From Hyaloperonospora brassicae (lineage: Eukaryota; Oomycota; Peronosporomycetes; Peronosporales; Peronosporaceae): a DNA stretch of 64,000 bases. The notes under the pieces are model-generated. The model ran no database searches and was not told the DNA's origin. It saw nothing but the letters and a program-made list of their open reading frames with translations. The translations under genes and the position numbers were made by a program. The DNA lies in assembly GCA_947650285.1 (NCBI GenBank), contig CANTFL010000654.1, positions 31,336-95,335 on the forward strand, given 5' to 3'. Each line of letters opens with the position of its first letter. The first letter of the stretch is position 1. Positions 36,001 through 47,671 of the stretch are shown one piece after another.

Positions 36001-38470
36001 CCGCGGTTGGCATTTGTCAGATCCGCTTAACTGGTAATTTGTCAACGTTCTTAGCCTCTAATGGTTCCGCAAGATTTTCTGCGATGAAGGCTTAACCTCT
36101 TTCGAGGCCCCTTCTCCTTCGGAAACCCTCTATCCTGAATGTGACCCCTTTTTCCCTTTACCGGGCCGAACTCGATGTCTATAATGCTTAATGAGCATTT
36201 TTACAGCCACCATCTAATTACAATCACCGTACAGAGGTTTAAGCACAAGCACATTTTTCCACGTGAAAACCGTACGTCTTTCCTACTAAGCCTTTCCGAT
36301 GTGAGCATTTCTTAGCTCTTTTCCATTCAGCGATGTCTTCGCCCGGGCCCTGCCCCCCGCCTACCGCAGCGGTACCGCAACCCGCGGTATCCTTGGTCCC
36401 TCCGTTCGATATTGCGGAGAGGTCTGTTGCTTCCATGTCCCGGCTTTTTCCATCCCGGCCTTATTATGATTCAGCCGCTGAAGTTCATTAAATTTCGTTG
36501 CTTTTCGTCGAACCAGGCACGAATACCTCCGCGTCTTTTTTTTATTCGTCACTTTAGCGCGTGAGCCAGTCGCTTCTGCGACACCCTGTGGTCACTTGGA
36601 CGCGACCACGGCGACCAACTATGTGATCTCGATGGCAATGAACCCCGCGGACCATTAATAAGCTCGACCACAACGACCACAGCGACCCCGTCGGTGAGCT
36701 CCGCGGTAAAGAGTGCAGGAAACCCTCAATAAGCTTGACGCCGGAAATCCCCACCACGGTGGTCTCTCGTCGGTGCGCGACCACTCCGGGCATTTCAGTC
36801 GCTCTTAACGCTGCCTCTGGGGATGGTTCGGCCGCCAGTATTCCAGCTTCGCTGGAAGTACAATTAACATTAGTTGAGATGACCTTTCGTGCCGAGCTTG
36901 CGAGTACCGGATAGCGACAATTTCATCTCGAGCGGCCATCTGTTTAGGTAAGATTGAGAGTCTCAAGAGTCAGCTGCATAAACGCCTCCACATTATCCGT
37001 CGACAACGTGCGTATTCTTATGATAGGAAGATGGCCGACCACTTGCGTTGGAGAACTGAAAACCGTGGGTCCCGGTATGCCTTCCTTGCAACTCAGCGAA
37101 AGAATCAGCATACCTAGTGCGGTAGTCTATAGGTGCCCCCCTTGGAAGCTAAGTCTCCGGCCGACGTTTGCTTCGACCCGACGTCAACTCTCAGCAAACG
37201 ACCTCTTCGAGCGTCATTTCGTGTGCCGGCGCAATCTCGCAAGTCTCTGAGATTCGCCACATCTGGTAGGCCAGCCTCCTCCTCGCTCTAATCCCGGTCT
37301 TTTGGTGGTGCTTCGTGTCCGGTCACACTGCCGCCATCAAGTGATTCTTCCAGCAGTGACTACGAGGTGGTTCGGGTGAATCTAGCGAAGTCGCGGGCCT
37401 TAATTTGGCGACCAACCGAGACCTCATGCGTCCACGTGCCGCAACTTCTGCCAAGCCCTTCCCTCGTTCTACCGTAATGTCGGCCGTTCACGCTCTGAGT
37501 GTATCGACCTCCACGAGATCTGCAAATTCTGTACGTTCGTCCGCCTTAAAGAAAACGAGAAACCTTCAAGCCCCACATTTCCTACGCGGTCCAATAAGTC
37601 CACATCTTTGGCGATCACGTCTCCCGATCTAGCCAGTTTGATACCACCTTCGGCATCTGGTAAGAGTCCCGCCGGTCCGCTGGACCCGTCGCTGAAGCGA
37701 GCGGTGTTTGGATCGTCCGATTATGACATCAAATTGACCCCAGGCAGATAGAGTACTACAACTTTCGTATTGGATGCGGACCTGGACTCGGAATTTTCCT
37801 TCACTCTCGCGTCGACAGCCATGATTCCTAATCTTATGCGTCCGAAGTTTTAAGGTAGGCAGAAGTGGCGCCATAGTTGGTGGACCTCGACAACTCGTGG
37901 TTTATTATCACGATTACTTAAAATGACTTGGTCAATCACCTGGAATTGCCTTGGGGCTAGTTTGGTCCACCGGACGGCGGCATCGACCGACGCGTGGAAG
38001 TCCTCACTCGTGAATCGAGCGATAATCGAGAACCTTTTAATCTCTGACCAGTAATTAGCCGCCAGAGTCTATCCCCCTACCTGTATCGTTCCTACCGGTG
38101 GTCCAGCTCGCCGACTTGGTTGCCGCCTATAAGCAAATTGATAGATCTCGTAGCCAGGCACTCTGGCTGGCGACCTAATGTCTGTTGATTCTCAAGGAGC
38201 AAGAGACCACCTATACCTTCCTCGCCTTCTACTATAATACCCGGAGAATAATTCGAGGTCGAGGGGTCCTATAGTGGCGCATAGTGGCAAGGCTTATTTT
38301 CTAGAAGATGAACAAGGGTTACTGCGACTTCGACATCTTCCTGGACCCATAATTAAGCAACCTCTCGCGTCCCCGCGTCGTAATATATTAATATCCTGGG
38401 CATGGGGAAGAGTCAAACCGCTCGACCTGATTATAGCTTCCCAGATCTCTGATTCTGCGTCACCGTGACT
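36001..38470 (+). pseudogene. GC-rich decayed coding-like block downstream of the LTR-like repeat
   Basis: This block is markedly richer in G+C than its surroundings and follows the LTR-like repeat on the same strand, as gag would. One plus frame reads LIPPSASGKSPAGPLDPSLK and then FGSSDYDIKLTPG, and the frame at 37405-37632 is Ser/Thr/Arg-rich. These look like a disordered gag N-terminus. Stops are frequent, no conserved domain was seen and the family is unknown. Confidence 0.35.
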
Positions 38471-39489
38471 CACGCAGTATCGGCTGTCTTTACAGCCTCA
38501 ACCTACGCCTTGGTCCCTCGCATCAAGAACAAATTTTTTCGTCTCCACAGATTTATTTAACGTGACTATATTGATTTCTTCCATTCATCGCTTTGACTCA
38601 ATATGCCGGAGCCTCCTATCCTCTTCCTTGTGCGTTATTATTCTGTGGTTAAGCGACAAGTAAAATACGCGATAAGAGAAGAGATCGCTCTCCCGTTACA
38701 TCCCGAGTTGGCAGACACTTAGTAGCGCCGGCCCCAAAACTGGTCGGATTGCGTACACTGGACTGTTAGACAAAACAGCATGTCAGATCAGACAGGATAA
38801 GACCTACGATGTAAGGGTAAAGTACAAGGGGTAATGGTTATAAGTCATAGGGACGATTTAATTGGCAAGGGGGCGATTACGTTGAAAATCAGTTAAAAAA
38901 AACCAAGATCAACGGGGCGAGTTCGTGATTGGCGATCAGGTTGGTGACCGGCGATCAGGTTGGCGATCGCGATCAGGTTGGTGTAGTCCACGACGAGCTA
39001 TTGCAATTGAAGAATTGTGTACCACACCATGTGCTTTGCGATCAGCGAGGCGATCTCGATCAAGGAGGCAACCAAGATCTTGATTGGCGATCAGGTATGT
39101 GATCTCGAGCAAGCTAGTGTGGGTTGCACCAAATGATCGGCGACCAGAAGTGAGACTGCGATCGGACAAGTATATCAAGTGTTTGCCACGCGAGTGCAAG
39201 ATTTATACCTTCTGGAGAGAGAGACATGTGGCATGCAATGCCTACGGTATGAAGATAGGGAGAGGGTTGTTGGGTTTGATTGGTTAACACCAAACAAAGC
39301 TTAAATTTCTTCTAAGCACACGTGTCAACTTTTCTTTCAGGTTAAATCATTGGCCATCCGACGTCAAAAAAAGTTTCATATTTAATGATGTGATACATCT
39401 GGATTGTTTGACCAAGGATAGAGAACCCTCACCCCCCCCCTACAACTGCGATTAGACGCTAAAATCCCTTTGTGGTCAAAGATTTAAGA
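38471..39489. other. Gene-free stretch with ggcgatcaggttgg repeats
   Basis: Three near-identical units of ggcgatcaggttgg lie at about 38931-38985, with further gatc-rich words to 39120. The stretch just precedes a Gypsy leader and may be the 3' part of its LTR. A C-run is at 39432-39440. Confidence 0.4.
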
Positions 39490-41393
39490 CCACGAGACGG
39501 CTCAAGTGGTTAGAAGGCTCGCGAATAAAGGTCTACATTTTGGACAAGGCGATCTGTTACAGATCAGGGCGACTCATAACGAGTACCTTACAAAAATACA
39601 AGTATTCCCGTGAACAATCCCACGAAATCACACTAACCCAAATCGCGGTGTGAAGATTTCCACACCTTGATGAAATATCTACCCCATCCAAACACGGTCA
39701 AGTTTTCCAATAACAATAGTCCACCTGGAAGAGTACAACCCGCCCCACCGACGGGTACACAAGGTGAGGAAGGCTATCAAGAAAACAAAATCGGAGTATC
39801 CTCTCCGTTATTTGGTCTTCCGGGCTCCAGTGGAGAGTTGGTATCGCATCTCAAAAGAGCGATCCTCACTCCACCACAATAGTGCGCGCTTCCGGATTTT
39901 CTGGTGACTCGGGATTTTACCGTGAGTCCCTGAGTATAGATGTGGCGATTGAAACTGAACCCGGAAGGCTAAGAGATCGCTACAGACGCGTGAGCCTGAA
40001 GGGTTCTCAGCTCAAAAAAATGCTGGGAGAGGCTCTAGTAACAAGAAATGAAAAATGGAAAAGTAAGCACTCGATTCGGGAGAAAAAGCTCGACCCCTTC
40101 TGAGGTCCTTTCGAGTACCATCGCGGATCGTGATACAAAGCATGATTCGCAGGGTGGAATCCCATCGATTAAGGCCGAACAAAATTTTCTTAAGGCCACA
40201 CCCGCAATCTTGAGAAAAGAGATGTCGAGAACGACGTGGGTAAAGAATACATCAACCAAACTAGACCGACGCGATCAGATTAAAAAAACAATCTCAAATT
40301 CAATTAAACTCGTGGAAATTGGAATGAAGTTGAAAGGGTGGCAGTGAGAATAGTTGGCCAAGTCGTACGAGTGGAAAATGCTTATGATTCTACTATCAAA
40401 TTACCCAGTATCTTAAGTGCTGAATCCAAAACTGATAGAAAATTTTCAAGGTCCAGTAGCGATCCCGACAAGTGCATCAAACATGCTGAAGGAAATCTAC
40501 GGGATCATGTAACTAGTATGTGAAGCTAGATTCATGGTGAAGATGTTCGATGCTAGTAACCTGTTATAGCTCGATCAAGATCAGATCACTTACGCATGCC
40601 GATTAATTAATTAAAAGTTGATTCCTCTCACAGGAATATCTAAGACCGAAGATCAAGTGATCACCGCGATCGCAGACATGACGAATGAATATCACACCGG
40701 ATCGTCGCAGAAGAGTCAGCGGAACCCGGGATCGAGTCAAATGACTCGATCGGTATTCACCGGAGTCGCTTGACCCCATGGGATACGCATATCTGCTTGA
40801 TCGCTCAAATGGAATTAAACCCTAGCCGCGATCGGCTGCTATACGCGCCACCGAAGATGACACATCGCTTATCTAAGGACAACTGCTGTCTTACATCGAT
40901 AATGCTATGATTAAATTTGAACAGGGATAGCGGAGTCAAGCCTGTCGAGTGATCTATTCACGTCAGGCGGTCTTGATGCTAAGAGATCAAGAAACCTTTG
41001 TTACGGATGTCGATGTGGGATCTGTCGGATCTCTATAAGGCCGATCTGATATCGGTGGTCTCGGAGGTCATACTTAATACGAGTCGTAGCAGGAGGACTT
41101 GAGACGCCTATTAATGGCGCCTTCGGAAGTTTTGTTGAATCAAGGACCGTCTCCTGAGCGTATTCGTTTCTCTGTGATCGGAGGAATGAAAGACTTTAAC
41201 AATAGAGATCGAGACGAAGATTGCGCTAGGAGCTGGAGAATAGCAAGGTCAAGTCTACGTTCCTAAGGGACCCATTAATGGATGAAGAATAATGCTGGTG
41301 TTCGTTAATCTACTTACAGGAAAGGCGCAAAATTGACTCAGCAAATTGATTCGTGCTACTTGCCTAATGTAAAACTATCTGGCCAAGGCTTCT
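39490..41393 (+). pseudogene. Gypsy leader and gag N-terminal region (plus-strand copy)
   Basis: The stretch starts with the GGCTCAAGTGG leader motif (39499-39509). It then shares gtgtgaagatttccacacc and caccgacgggtacacaaggtg with the fragment at 5.3-6.3 kb. Frames at 39882-40103, 40048-40347 and 40338-40523 are basic and Ser/Lys-rich, as in gag N-termini, but interrupted. The gag core follows at 41394. Confidence 0.5.
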
Positions 41394-41786
41394 ATGGTAC
41401 ATTATATAGGATGTGGTGAGTTGAATGTCAGACAGCATTACCACGCGCGCAAACAATCAGACGAAACCCCTCTGAAGTATTTATACCGATTTAGTGTGGC
41501 AGAGATCCGAGCCAAGGTCGCAATTCGAGATGGCCGACAAGCTACGCGGCGTGAACATGTTAAGCATTTGATTGCTAAGCTGGACGATCTTAGTTTGGCG
41601 AAACAGTTGACTTTGCTGCGATTATCGGATGACGACGACATGGAAGAAACGTTGCGTGTGTATCATAGATTGAAAAACCGATTGACGGAAGCGTCGATAG
41701 GACCGGATAAGTTTCATCAGCGATCAAAAATTGACGCTGATCAGGTGCCGTCAAATTTGACCGAGCAGAATGAGCAATCAGAGTGA
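41394..41786 (+). pseudogene. Gypsy gag capsid-core remnant
   Basis: This 130-residue frame is the best-kept gag piece of the old Gypsy lineage. YHARKQSDETPLKYLYRFS, then REHVKHLIAKLDDLSLAKQ and LRLSDDDDMEETLR match the minus-strand fragment at 6318-6545. The helical pattern and the position between leader and protease fit a capsid domain. A zinc knuckle would be expected after it. At 42050-42115 frames containing tgt...tgc codons are suggestive but broken. Confidence 0.65.
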
Positions 41787-42283
41787 AAACGGGAGCGGTA
41801 TTTCGGAGTCGGATTTTTGTGAATCGGAAGATGATGCGGACCGACGTCAAATTTATGCAACGAATGCCTCCAACCAAGTAAAGATAAGATAAGATCATCG
41901 TGTGTATCATGAAGAAGCTGATCGGGTGGAGCTACATGATCACGGAGAACGATCATAAGCGTGCATGCACTGTAGATAGATCAATCGTAATGATCGGGGA
42001 TGCTAGACGAGATTGACTTGCCAATTTTCCGGCCGCAAAGGGACCATATTGGACAGGTGTTTCTACGCGTGCTCTGCTTGTGGAAAAGTACATGAGCGTG
42101 TCCAGTGCCCTTTAGAAATAAATTGATCTTAAACATAATGCGCAAGTCGTATGTGCCTACCAATCACGTTGGAATGTTTCTGTCTGAGTCGGAGGAGATG
42201 TTTAACAAAGAAGCACGCCAAAATGGAATCTGGTACGAGCCGAGCGTTGTAGGCTCTGTATATATGCATTCGTTGAGAGACAG

Positions 42284-42961
42284 TTGAAAGATCCAGAGGT
42301 TAACGATCAGGCCGAGCCGTTCGCTAATATACGTATTGATTTAACTTGTGCCCCGGCGATTTCAAGTATGCAACGAATTGATAAATTCACCCGATCAGCC
42401 GTGAAGATGGAGCTAGATCTCGCGCCATACGAATTACGTGGATATTGCAATTACAACATCCCTTGGAAGTGGTTCAAGCAGGCGAAAACAATTGGCAAGA
42501 TCAATAATGAGAAAGCCACTATGCTGTTTGATTACGGTGCTGAGTGCCAATTATCGATAATACCTTTGCTCGTGGGGTTGGGTACATGATCGACGAAAGC
42601 CGGACTTTAAGGTGTGTCGGTATAGGCGATAACGCATACATGACGGGTGGATGCACGAAGATCAGGATCACATTGGACGGTTCACTACTATATTATTCTA
42701 ACGTATGGGTCTGTGGTCAAGTGAGTCACGAGGCTATATATACTAGGCATGGACTTCATGGTCCCAGCCGGGATTCACTTGTATCTAGCGGACGAAATGC
42801 TATGTTTACCCAATAAAGTCCGCATATGTCTAGCGGGGCGTAAGCCACTCTATAAATCGACGATTGAAGCGATCAACATTAATATTCAACATGTGGTGAT
42901 CTCCGTCGGCAAACCGACAGAAGTGAAGATATGTGTCGCGCCACCCAGAGCTAAACCTTAG
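42284..42961 (+). pseudogene. Gypsy aspartic protease remnant
   Basis: The first frame (42284-42589) ends with KATMLFDYGAE, the active-site loop LFDSGAE with Ser replaced by Tyr. The second frame (42544-42816) continues with MIDESRTLRCVGIGDNAYMT and then LDGSLLYYSNVWV. The third (42749-42961) reads MDFMVPAGIHLYLADEMLC and then QHVVISVGKPTEV. These overlapping frames form one protease gene broken by two frameshifts. The fragment at 8640-9037 is a second copy of the last part. Confidence 0.7.
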
Positions 42962-43996
42962 GTAAGACGAGACGTGGAGTGGGTGCCAACTGCTACTTAC
43001 GGGCCGGGCAGGATAAACTACCTACTGCTCACCATCTTAGACGATTACGATGTGATTTGCGCTTGGGGCACCCGGTAGGATTGTGTATGTGAGCGTACAT
43101 GATACCTCGATGGCAAATATACGTGTCTGTGGGGTCGCGATGTTATAACGAATGATAGACGCTAGCATTTGGCGCTACAACCGATCGGAAAGAAGTCTTG
43201 CCAGAAGCGTGTAAAGGACCATCGTACGAACAGCAATCATACCCTACGCTGAGCAAGAATTAAAACGTTAAATGGTAAAGATAGAAGATGAGGCGATGGA
43301 TTGTAGTGCTGACGATTCACAACCTGATCGAAACACGATCGAAGAAGATATATTTTAAGATGTTATTAATAATGAGAGCAATGATCGCTCCACGTAAAAC
43401 GATTCACGATTGATAAAGGTACTTGTGACAGGTCATACAACTGACAAGACGCTAGACGATGATCGTACGCAAATTATGTCAAAGGAATCTAGCAGAGTGC
43501 TGACGCCGATAGTGACAGAGAAGACCGGTTGCGATGAATCTGATCGGGATCAAAGTCGATCTATCCATCAAATAGACGCAATCCCGATTATGGATGGTGA
43601 GGGACAATAACAGTCCAGAGATCAGTCGAATAAGATCGCGAGGGACGGGGAGGAGCGGTGTGTGCAGCACGAGGAAGATGTATATAGACCAACGAAAGCC
43701 TCTTCGTCAAGGTCTACGATCCAAGGGTGCATGGAAGTCGATAGGTCGCGAGATCGGCCTGAGGAGCCACTCCCTGTAGTGAAGACGGTCGACGGTATAG
43801 ACCTAGACAAAAATGTCAACGATTTGCTTCAAGAAAAATGTCAGGTGTCAGACAGATGGAAGTGCAACAATTTGCTGCAAGGAATGTCCAGCTGTCAAAC
43901 AAATGGATGTGAGTTACAAAAAAGCCCGGGCGATTGGTGAAAAGAGATGACGTAGATTTGATCGATGAAAGCAGAAGGGTTGAAATTCGTCCTCAG
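42962..43996 (+). other. Decayed region after the protease, no RT found
   Basis: The expected RT domain is absent. Instead, frames such as 43410-43610 and 43662-43940 are rich in Asp, Arg and Ser (for example YRPTKASSSRSTIQGCMEVD). They may be another linker of the lineage. The copy is cut off at about 43990 by the next LTR piece. Confidence 0.35.
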
Positions 43997-44145
43997 TTCT
44001 ACTTACCCTTCATACAGAGCTTTTGTGTTTTGTTTGCTTCGGTTTCGCTTCCTCGCCGCGTGTAAGTGACGTCGAGAGCACGTAACCTTGTGTTCATTCA
44101 ACACAAGGTATTGTCATTCATTTGACAAGAGCGTGCTCCGTTACA
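43997..44145 (+). mobile_element. Truncated LTR, 3' part only (C/D-like)
   Basis: From cagttctacttaccc to GTGCTCCGTTACA the sequence follows the last ~150 bp of LTR D and related LTRs, including the cgcttcctcgccgcgtgta segment and a stem made by cacaaggt around a short loop. The upstream two thirds of the LTR are missing, so the join at about 43990 is a deletion or recombination point. Confidence 0.75.
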
Positions 44146-44360
44146 TCTGGTAACTCCTTTGTAGTCCGCCTAACGACCACGACCATCTCATTCAACATGA
44201 ACATCTTATATGATTAGGAAAGATTTGTCGCCACGCGTGAATGATACAACCATTTGAGTGACATCGAATGGAGTGAAGTAGGACGTATGATTTCTACCGT
44301 AGGTAAATTTGCCATTAGCGCCATGTTGGAGTCTCTTAATTGAGACCAAAAATATGCCGA
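44146..44360 (+). pseudogene. PBS and gag N-terminal fragment of an E2-like element
   Basis: Immediately after the LTR end comes tctggtaactcc (a PBS-like TGGTAAC), then a 40-base leader. After that comes sequence aligned to the E2 gag start: caacatgaacat, cacgcgtgaa, catttgagtgacatcgaatgg and attagcgccatgttggagtctct. Homology stops at about 44360, in the middle of gag. Changes and a stop make it non-coding. Confidence 0.8.
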
Positions 44361-44411
44361 TATTTAAATTGATGTGTCTCTAGCCCATTTTTGTCGACTT
44401 GCGACCACCAC

Positions 44412-46350
44412 TTAATAGTTTCGTGAGCAGTGTAAAGGCTTTACATATTTCTTCGTTGATGTTTTTAGCGTAGTAGTTGATAATACCGGCGAGTTGGAGC
44501 TTAGTGCCAGGGTCTGAGGATGCATTGTCGCGAATGCCTCTAGAATTAGGGCGTTTCGGTCACCGCTTATCTCTTTGACAACGTGGCGTATATAGATGTA
44601 GTATCCATGCCAAATTTGTTCTGGTTTCTTGGATGTATTGAGACAGTCGCTGAGGCGTGCTTGTGATAGCTTGCACCGGAAGTCATCTCGCAAGGCTATT
44701 TGTACTTCTTTGTAAGTTGGTATGCGGCCATTAGCGTTGAGAAACTCGTCCAAAAATTGAAGTAAAACGTCGTATGCGGCGCTATCAAGAAATGTGACGA
44801 AAAAGTTTCATGTAATTCGTCGCTGTTATTTGAGTTGTTTCGTCAACTTTCTTTTGTATGGCTTCTTCAAACTTGCGCGTGAATAGGTCAAAACCAGCGG
44901 CAAGATCAGGGTACTTGTCCCTGCCGGTAACATTTCCACTTGACTCCCTTGATGCGGGGCACTGTGTGGAATGGTAGGACATGAGGCGGCATCCTGGCAG
45001 TACAAGGTATTGGACGCGGAGGTGTCAGGACGCTTCCTGGTGGCGGCGGTGGCGGAATTTGTGGCCGAATTGGACATTGTGCTGGAGTCGGGCCTGATGT
45101 CGGTGGCGACGGAGTTGGTACAGAAACGAGTAATTGTGAAAATGGTACTTAAAAATCGTTATTAGCTGGATGGGAACTTGTGTCTTGAAATTCAGTGGTA
45201 AATTGTTGGTCGCGGTCCGTAAGTGGTGTGTGACTCGACGTAGGTAGGGATAATTTTTGTAATATAATATCGTGACTGCAACGTAGCGATCGTAGTTGTT
45301 CCTCAAGAGACGTTCGAATGGCGATGTCAGTAGCCAGGCAATCTTCGACGGCAGTGGTACGAGCGGTTTCGTGTACTAATTTCATTTTAAAGTCGTTCTG
45401 ACAGCTGTTGGGCCTCAGACATGCGACGACGTGCCACATCTCGGGCTACACGATGGTGATAGATTGATGTCTGCAGTAGATCTCGGGCTTCTTTTTCGGC
45501 TTGAAACGCTCGCGCTAACGAATCTTGTGTACATTGGCGAAAGCGTTAATGTTCTTTGAGATCCCAACGGTGGTGATATGCTCAGCCTGAAGGCGGTCAT
45601 TGCGCTGGGTGAGGCGAGTAATGTCTTGGTGGAAGCGCTCCACATCGATTTGTTGCTCTGCGCGGTAGTCGGTAATCGCCATTTCACTCTGTCTTTTGAC
45701 TTGATATACCTGTTCTTGAATCGCTCGTGTTCGTTCAGTTTGTACTGCGTTTGTAGCAGTAAATTCAGTAATTCTTTGTCGACTTCTGTCGTAAACTTGA
45801 TACGCTGATTGGCAAGGTCCTCAATCAGCTTCGAACGGTGTTCAATAAGTTAAGTTACTGTCTCTTGAAGTGCATTACGCTGGTCGCATACTATCGTGAC
45901 GTCGTGTTGAGCTGTTAACAGCAGATGATGTAGCTCTTGATTGTGATGCGTGAGAATAACAACTTGTGATGGGGTAGCAGTGACAAATATTAACGCATCG
46001 TCTCTTTCAGAGACTGCATCGGTAAGAGAGGCTTGCATTTCGACCAGAAAAGTCGCAATCATGGCGCCTGCCTTGACGACAGCATTTGTCGCGTCTATTA
46101 AGAGCCGTCGTACTTGAGGGACGGGTGCAAGCTTAATATTATGTAGTAAGCGCGCTTGGACCGTCATGAGAGATGCTGCTTATGTTAGCGCTTTCCAGGC
46201 TGCGAGAGCAAGAAATTTGTTTCTACATGTAGTTGATGTGATGTTCCTGAGGGAATCCTCTGATGAGGAAGGGCTGGATAGTGCGAGACGGCTCTCTGAC
46301 ATGAGTGCGTCTTCGTCACCGACCAGCCGATCCATTAATTTCCTCTCTTT
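44412..46350 (-). pseudogene. Gag-like coiled-coil protein pseudogene
   Basis: Several minus frames line up as one decayed gene. The N-terminus (from about 46350) is acidic and Ser-rich (MSESRLALSSPSSSEDSL). The middle (45850-46167, 45149-45687 in shifting frames) is rich in Gln, Arg, Glu and Asp with heptad-like leucines, suggesting a long coiled coil. The C-terminal part (44412-44753) reads IPTYKEVQIALRDDFRCK and then ALILEAFATMHPQTLAL, like the capsid part of a retroelement gag. No zinc knuckle follows, since the truncated LTR/gag piece begins at 44360. I cannot assign a named family. A host coiled-coil gene is the alternative. Confidence 0.45.
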
Positions 46351-46639
46351 TTAGCTCAGGAAAAAAGACTTGAGCTCAGAACTAGTTGGCAGAGGACTCT
46401 TGTATAGAAAATATTTATTAGTCCCATAAGGGTTTATCCCACAATGAGACAGGACTGTGTTTACTTCTGTTGTTATAATTGCAGTGATTCATGACGCTGA
46501 ATATGATTTCATGCATGTTTCAAAGAATGTTCTGAAGATCTGGAGCCTTGGTGGTAATTACACTTTGTAAGTTGAATTTTTAACTCATGTCGATTGTATT
46601 CACCTGCCATTTTCGCTCGCACCAAGCTATTTAGTGCTC

Positions 46640-47101
46640 TTCACGAACTAGAAGGCTGCAAAGCTTGCAAAGCTCTTTCGTTGTCAGGCAAAATTTTTTT
46701 GCTGATGTGCCACTGGCTCAAAAGATATTTGACGTTATTATCTTCAAAAATAGAGTGGCTAATGCATTCATCATCGCCAGTTCACGATCAATGATAAACG
46801 TCTTTGATACCACCTACAAAGCTAAAAAAATATGTTTTATGTGCCGTAACGTCCATAGGTAGTCTTTCGCAAGTTCCCCAGCCACTAAACAGTACATAAA
46901 GGTAAATATTTAATGCGTCGCCGTGACACCAACAACATACATTATAAAAAATCCAAAACGGTTGGTCTTGTACGCTTGATGGATCAACCAAATCTTCCTG
47001 GCGCTAAATCGGCGGCAAATATCTTTGGCGGAAGGGGAAGTGATTAGTAGGTGTGTCAGTTCTCGTTGAGCATCAAATTTAGCAAAAGATGGTGCATCAG
47101 A
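46640..47101 (-). pseudogene. MULE transposase pseudogene 2, catalytic part
   Basis: Minus-strand frames read YKTNRFGFFIMYVVGVTATH, then AGELAKDYLW and FIIDRELAMMNALATLF. These are the CTYKTNRFGMPLL-IVGV, E-DY-W and TDRELALMNA blocks of MULE transposases, in the right order and with frameshifts between. The gene is interrupted at 47101 by element E1. Its N-terminal half is found on the far side of E1 at 54824-55390. Confidence 0.75.
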
Positions 47102-47542
47102 TGTAACGAGGCACCGACGACTACGTACTGGTCAACCAGTACGGAGTTTATTATCACTGACTGTAGTGATAGTCAGTTCCCAGCTAGGTGTAGAACTACA
47201 CAGAGGAAGATAGAACAACCAAGGTGAAAGACTCTAGTCGTAGAAAAAGTGAAACTGGTTTTACTATAATTAGGTCCTATAACTCTTGTATCTCTGTTTG
47301 TCCTGACTTTATTATAATAATGTAACTAAATGTATGTTGACGTCTACTCACCACCCATTGCGCGCGTCTAGCAGCGACTGGTGGGTTAGAATCAACATCA
47401 TATCAACCAATGAGTAGACCCTTCGGTCATCTTCAACAATATCATCATGCTCTGTGATATTGTTAAAAGAATATTCAACGTAATATTATTGATTGTCAGA
47501 TTGTTTAAAGGACAATATCATGTAACGGGCTACCCCGTTACA
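47102..47542 (-). repeat. E1 3' LTR
   Basis: It ends (minus sense) at 47102 with GCCTCGTTACA and begins at 47542 with TGTAACGGGGTAGCCCG. It contains perfect stems at 47124-47143 (CGTACTGGT arm) and 47152-47171 (TATCACT arm), and the gcgcgcgtctagcagcg block at about 47358. Confidence 0.92.
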
Positions 47543-47555
47543 TCACCCCTCCCTT
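47543..47555 (-). promoter_or_regulatory. E1 polypurine tract
   Basis: On the element strand this is AAGGGAGGGGTGA, directly abutting the 3' LTR. Plus-strand cDNA synthesis is primed from such tracts. E2 has AAGGGCGGGGTGA at the same place. Confidence 0.85.
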
Positions 47556-47671
47556 AACTGATTGTCACCGTGTGACTATCGAACTTTTGTGGCCACCCGT
47601 TGGATGCCATCGGGACGGGGAGTAATTGTTACCCAGATTCGTTCATTCTGACTTTGCCTCGCATAGTTAAC

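Noticed and set aside
5326..39520. tRNA-like A-box look of the GGCTCAAGTGGTCAGAA leader motif at three places
   Set aside because: The word resembles a tRNA D-arm, but no acceptor, anticodon or T-arm can be folded around it. The motif also varies as part of a Gypsy leader, so I treat it as an element leader and not a tRNA gene.
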